Translations under genes and position numbers: made by a program
Source of the DNA: Otis tarda
Taxonomy: Eukaryota > Chordata > Aves > Otidiformes > Otididae
Direction of reading: 5' to 3'
Assembly (NCBI GenBank): GCA_026413225.1
Contig: CM048552.1
Location: 140,071,053-140,135,052 of the forward strand
DNA length: 64,000 nucleotides
Notes under the pieces: generated by a model
What the model was told of the DNA's origin: nothing
The model's database searches: none
Seen by the model: the letters and a program-made list of their open reading frames with translations, nothing else
Part shown: positions 60,885 through 64,000 of the stretch, one piece after another
Numbering within the stretch: the stretch's first letter is position 1
Layout: each line of letters starts with the position of its first letter

Positions 60885-61098
60885 AGGAATCAATCTTCAC
60901 TGTGAGGGTGGTGAGGCACTGGAGTAGGTTGCGCAGAGAAGCCGTGGATGTCCCATCCCTGGAAGGCCACGTTGTGATGGGGCTTTGAGTGACTCGGTCT
61001 AGTGGAAGGCGTCCCTGCCCATGGCAGTGGGATTGGAACCAAATGATCCTAAATGTCCCTTCCAACCCAAACCATTCTATGATTTTTTGATTCTGTAA

Positions 61099-62731
61099 CT
61101 CTGGGTGAAAGTGGATTGTCTCATATTTTGGAAGCGTCTGAGAAACATCATATCTTAAGGTAAATGTCTAACATAAATCAGATTAATTCTGCAGCCAGAG
61201 TGCATCCTTCTGTCATTTAACCATAAAGGAAGCCTATGAGCAATTGATAAAATCCAGGTGTGTACATGAGAAAACTCTAACAATAGTTGAAACAAATCTT
61301 CAAAAACTAAAGTTAAGTTTTCTAAAGACCTGTACTTCACACAGTAGGAAAATCTTGTTATGTTAATTTTATAAACATCCTTCAAACCGACAAAAGAATG
61401 CAGAAAATATGTACACTTCAAAAAAAAATTTAAATTCTTGCCACCAAAGTCTTCCATATTTCTAATGATGATACTAGTGCATTTTCAGAACCAGTTCATT
61501 ATTTTGGATTTCAGAGAATTACAAAATGTTAATAAAATTAAAAATTCATGGCCATATGGTGTTTCTGCTACCAAAGAAAGATTTAGTCAAAGCTGGGACA
61601 GATAAAAGAGATGTTATAGAGACTTTTGTACATTTTAGATATTCTCTGAATGATGACCTGGCCCAAGGACAAAATTAACAAGTATCAAGGACGTGACTGA
61701 AAAGATGAGATATTAGTTATGTATTTTACTTTTTTTTTTTTTGCAAGCTAGTAGATAGTAGGTGGTGTTCTATTACATTGTCTTCCAATAGAGAGTTTCC
61801 TCTATATCAAATTTCTCTTTACACACGTTTGTACTCCCTTAATAAGTTTTATTTATTAAGGATACTGTATGAAATTGGAACATGGAACATGGAACTCAGC
61901 TTTAACACTACACTTTAACACTACTACTCCTTGCCTAACTGCAAATCCAGCGGTTCGGTACGATTCTCTATTCTGGTTTCATTTTGGTTCAAAGAACACA
62001 ACGAGGAGTAAAACAGCACTATAATGATGTCAGTGTCATTCAAGTAACAACCGAAGGCTACCACCTGAATATACTCACATTTCACATCTTCTATCTAAAG
62101 GATTCCATAAAATAATATGTTCACATGGGAAAAATGATTTGTCAAGTTTGTTTTTTTGATTTGATTTTATTTTTAATTAACTATACCTGTGATCCCTTGT
62201 AAGCCAGTGTTTGTGCTTTGCATTTACAGTGTTTTCACAGCATCATTCTGCACCCAGTCCAGTTTGTTTCTCCACGGCATCCCTGACAAGCCAAGTGGCA
62301 TTCTCCCCTCCATTACACCAATATTAACAAGAGCAGAGCCAAGCCACTGCACTGCATGCAGTTCTCAGATGATGGCCTACAGCATTTATTTTTTAAACTT
62401 ACAATAGTACTTTTATCTAAGTATAAAACTAAGCAATTAACTGTCCACATGTTCTCTGGTTTAACCACACCTGAGGGCTTGGGATGTTGCAGGAAGCTTT
62501 GAGCTAACATGTTTACAAGTTCTAGAGTCCTCTAGCTTATAAGGGTAAAAGGACCAGTTTTCACTCATTGCTAAGAGTTGCATATACTTACAGCACAAAC
62601 TGTGGTGCCCCCTCTGCTTTGCCTTAAAAAGAGCATTTAGGAAGTAGACCTTGACAACAGGACATTGTAACTTCTTTCTTATACACATAAGGAGTGAAAT
62701 GCAGATGGGTACATCTTGTTCTGGCTACTGA
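61099..62731. other. AT-rich DNA
   Basis: No gene or repeat recognised between the CR1 nest and the GC-raised patch. Confidence 0.5.
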
Positions 62732-63233
62732 CAGAGCACTAAGGGTCTTTCCTGGAAAGTGCAGCACAAAACTGCAATTGAAGCTGTTGTACCGGTGTGC
62801 CCCGATCTGGTGAGAAGCGAAGTGTTCGCCTGCCGCCACTCACAGGTGCTGCTCCACGAACTCCCAGGCAGCGATTTGATTTTCATGCAGTGTATGGACA
62901 ACGTAACTTGAAACTCGGCTGGGGAGGTGACAGTGAAGCTGCTCATTGCCAAGCCACCCCGCTCTGTGTGGCACAAACAATGAAGCTATCCAAAAGCTGC
63001 TCGAACGAGTTCCACAACTGACATTCCTGGGCATCACAACCGCCTTCGCCTCTCAGGCGCCCACCACCAGGTCCCTGCTGAAGTCCTCTGCAGCAAACAG
63101 CCTTTTAGGTCAATTTCTTTCAGGAATCGAGCTCTGTAAAAAGGCCATGAGCTTCTTCCATTCCGTTGCCGGAGTTCTGGGTCAAGTCTGGAAGAGGATC
63201 TACTTAAAATTACTTCCAAATTCTAGTTATGAC
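62732..63233 (+). other. GC-raised, protein-like patch, unidentified
   Basis: Composition rises clearly above the flanks. One plus frame is open for 59 codons (62732-62908, for example PDLVRSEVFACRHSQVLLHE). After a TGA it continues to another stop at about 62981, and the protein-like character then moves to the frame of 62946-63356 (for example AIQKLLERVPQLTFLGIT). This looks like coding sequence with a stop and a frameshift, that is, a decayed exon or processed pseudogene. I cannot match it to any family. Composition alone could mislead: the patch also has open minus frames. No poly(A) tail or splice sites settle the matter. Confidence 0.3.
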
Positions 63234-64000
63234 AAGCATGACCGAAATACTTTTCAAAGGAAAATACCTCACAGTTTAACAAGCAGTTGCTTACTAACAG
63301 CTGCAGCGACCACACTAAATTCAGCCCAAAGAGCAAGGGGTTCAGTCTGTTATTAGCGTGTCACAAGTGAAAGACGTTGTCCATCAGATGTCCTTAGGCT
63401 CTTGAGTTTCATAATTTCACTTTTAGGGCTTCTACTTATCCTTGAAAACAGATTTTCTGAGTCACTGTTAGAAAGCAGGTATGCAAATAGCGAGTTTCAG
63501 ACAAAGCTTGACCCATAGTAGTCATTAAATATCAATGAATGAATGAGAAATAACTGCATAAACCTATGTAATTTCTTCTGTTTAAACACAGGAGGTCTCA
63601 CCTCTGTCTATGTAAGAAGCTTTCGAACCAAGGCAGGAAATGTATTTAAAATATGTTAAAAAGCACAGCTTTACACACGTGGACACAAAGGCAGGCAGGG
63701 TCAGCTCCTCGGCACCGAGCCCACAAGGGCCACGTACTCTGGTGGGTCCATTTGCTGCTCTCCTACTGACATCAGTGAGATGCAAACATTAAAACTCTAA
63801 TTTCATACTAAAGTTTTCAAATATTTTGACACTGCTGCTGGAGACAGAAGGCAGCTACGGGTCTTGGCATTTTCTCCCTGTCCATGTTTTTCCAATCAGG
63901 AGAGCTGGATGTGGCTCCCTTTGAACAGTCAACAACAGCTCCAAGTTTACTCCAAGAGAAACCAATAAGCATTTCAAGCCCTGCTATCTTCTATTCCCAA
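63234..64000. other. unassigned DNA to the window edge
   Basis: No gene recognised. The part at about 63,680-64,000 is moderately GC-richer than the window average. It could be approaching a gene outside the window, but nothing supports that directly. Confidence 0.4.

Larger units (their letters stand above)
59702..61098 (+). mobile_element. outer CR1 (copy A) of a three-level nest, in two arms
   Basis: The left arm is 59702-60192: post-RT domain coding ('gaaagcaaccctgaggagaa' to 'agggtagatttaggttacat'). The right arm, 60885-61098, resumes where it left off with 'caatcttcactgtgagggtg' and runs through the 3' UTR to a decayed tail (attctatgattttttg). The 'tactgtgagggtggtgaggc' type of 3' end belongs to a different subfamily from the inner copies. 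The coding frame is broken. The arms are separated by copy B, which itself contains copy C. Confidence 0.87.

Noticed and set aside
1..64000. CRISPR arrays, operons, bacterial insertion sequences, tRNA or rRNA genes
   Set aside because: The window is vertebrate repeat-rich DNA. I saw no regularly spaced repeat array, no tRNA-like A/B boxes in a cloverleaf and no rRNA sequence.

Overview
The window looks like bird nuclear DNA, probably intergenic or deep intronic. It is AT-rich and carries no complete host gene that I can recognise. The avian assignment rests on two repeat types. The first is many CR1 LINE copies ending in the bird-typical (ATTCTATG)n 3' tail. The second is a set of avian ERVL-type solo LTRs with TGTC...GACA-like ends and 5-bp target duplications. 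I cannot name the species.

Layout from left to right. 0-4.5 kb is unique AT-rich DNA with a short tandem repeat and a candidate 44-bp microexon. 4.5-9.6 kb holds a CR1 fragment, a solo ERVL LTR and a long old CR1, all on the minus strand. 9.6-17.4 kb has three CR1 pieces, a second candidate microexon of 58 bp and an AT palindrome. 17.4-24.7 kb is mostly unique DNA with one CR1 tail. 24.7-26.2 kb is a younger minus-strand CR1 with a damaged reverse transcriptase (RT). A 1.14-kb solo LTR lies at 27.8-28.9 kb and a 0.46-kb solo LTR at 35.2-35.7 kb. At 37.1-39.1 kb there is a young 5'-truncated CR1 with an uninterrupted 631-codon RT reading frame. CR1 endonuclease and RT relics lie at 42.3, 44.8 and 51.3 kb. 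A GC-rich 348-bp solo LTR sits at 47.8-48.2 kb. Two ERVL LTRs lie side by side at 53.7-56.3 kb, the second split by a CR1. A 792-bp minus-strand solo LTR occupies 58.6-59.4 kb. At 59.7-61.1 kb three CR1 copies are nested inside one another. 61.1-64.0 kb is mostly unassigned, with a GC-raised patch at 62.7-63.2 kb.

There is no host pathway or operon to describe. The content is a record of retrotransposition: CR1 subfamilies of different ages, solo LTRs left after recombination between paired LTRs, and nesting that gives relative insertion times. Only the 37.1-39.0 kb CR1 has a long intact protein frame, and it lacks the endonuclease half of CR1 ORF2. The best hints of a host transcript are two short plus-strand segments, each with a strong splice acceptor and a CAAG|GTAAGTAA donor, whose reading phases are compatible. 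I did not find a convincing new biological system. The most worthwhile leads are the microexon pair, the GC-rich LTR with three tandem U3 repeats, the three-level CR1 nest and the unidentified GC-raised patch near 63 kb.
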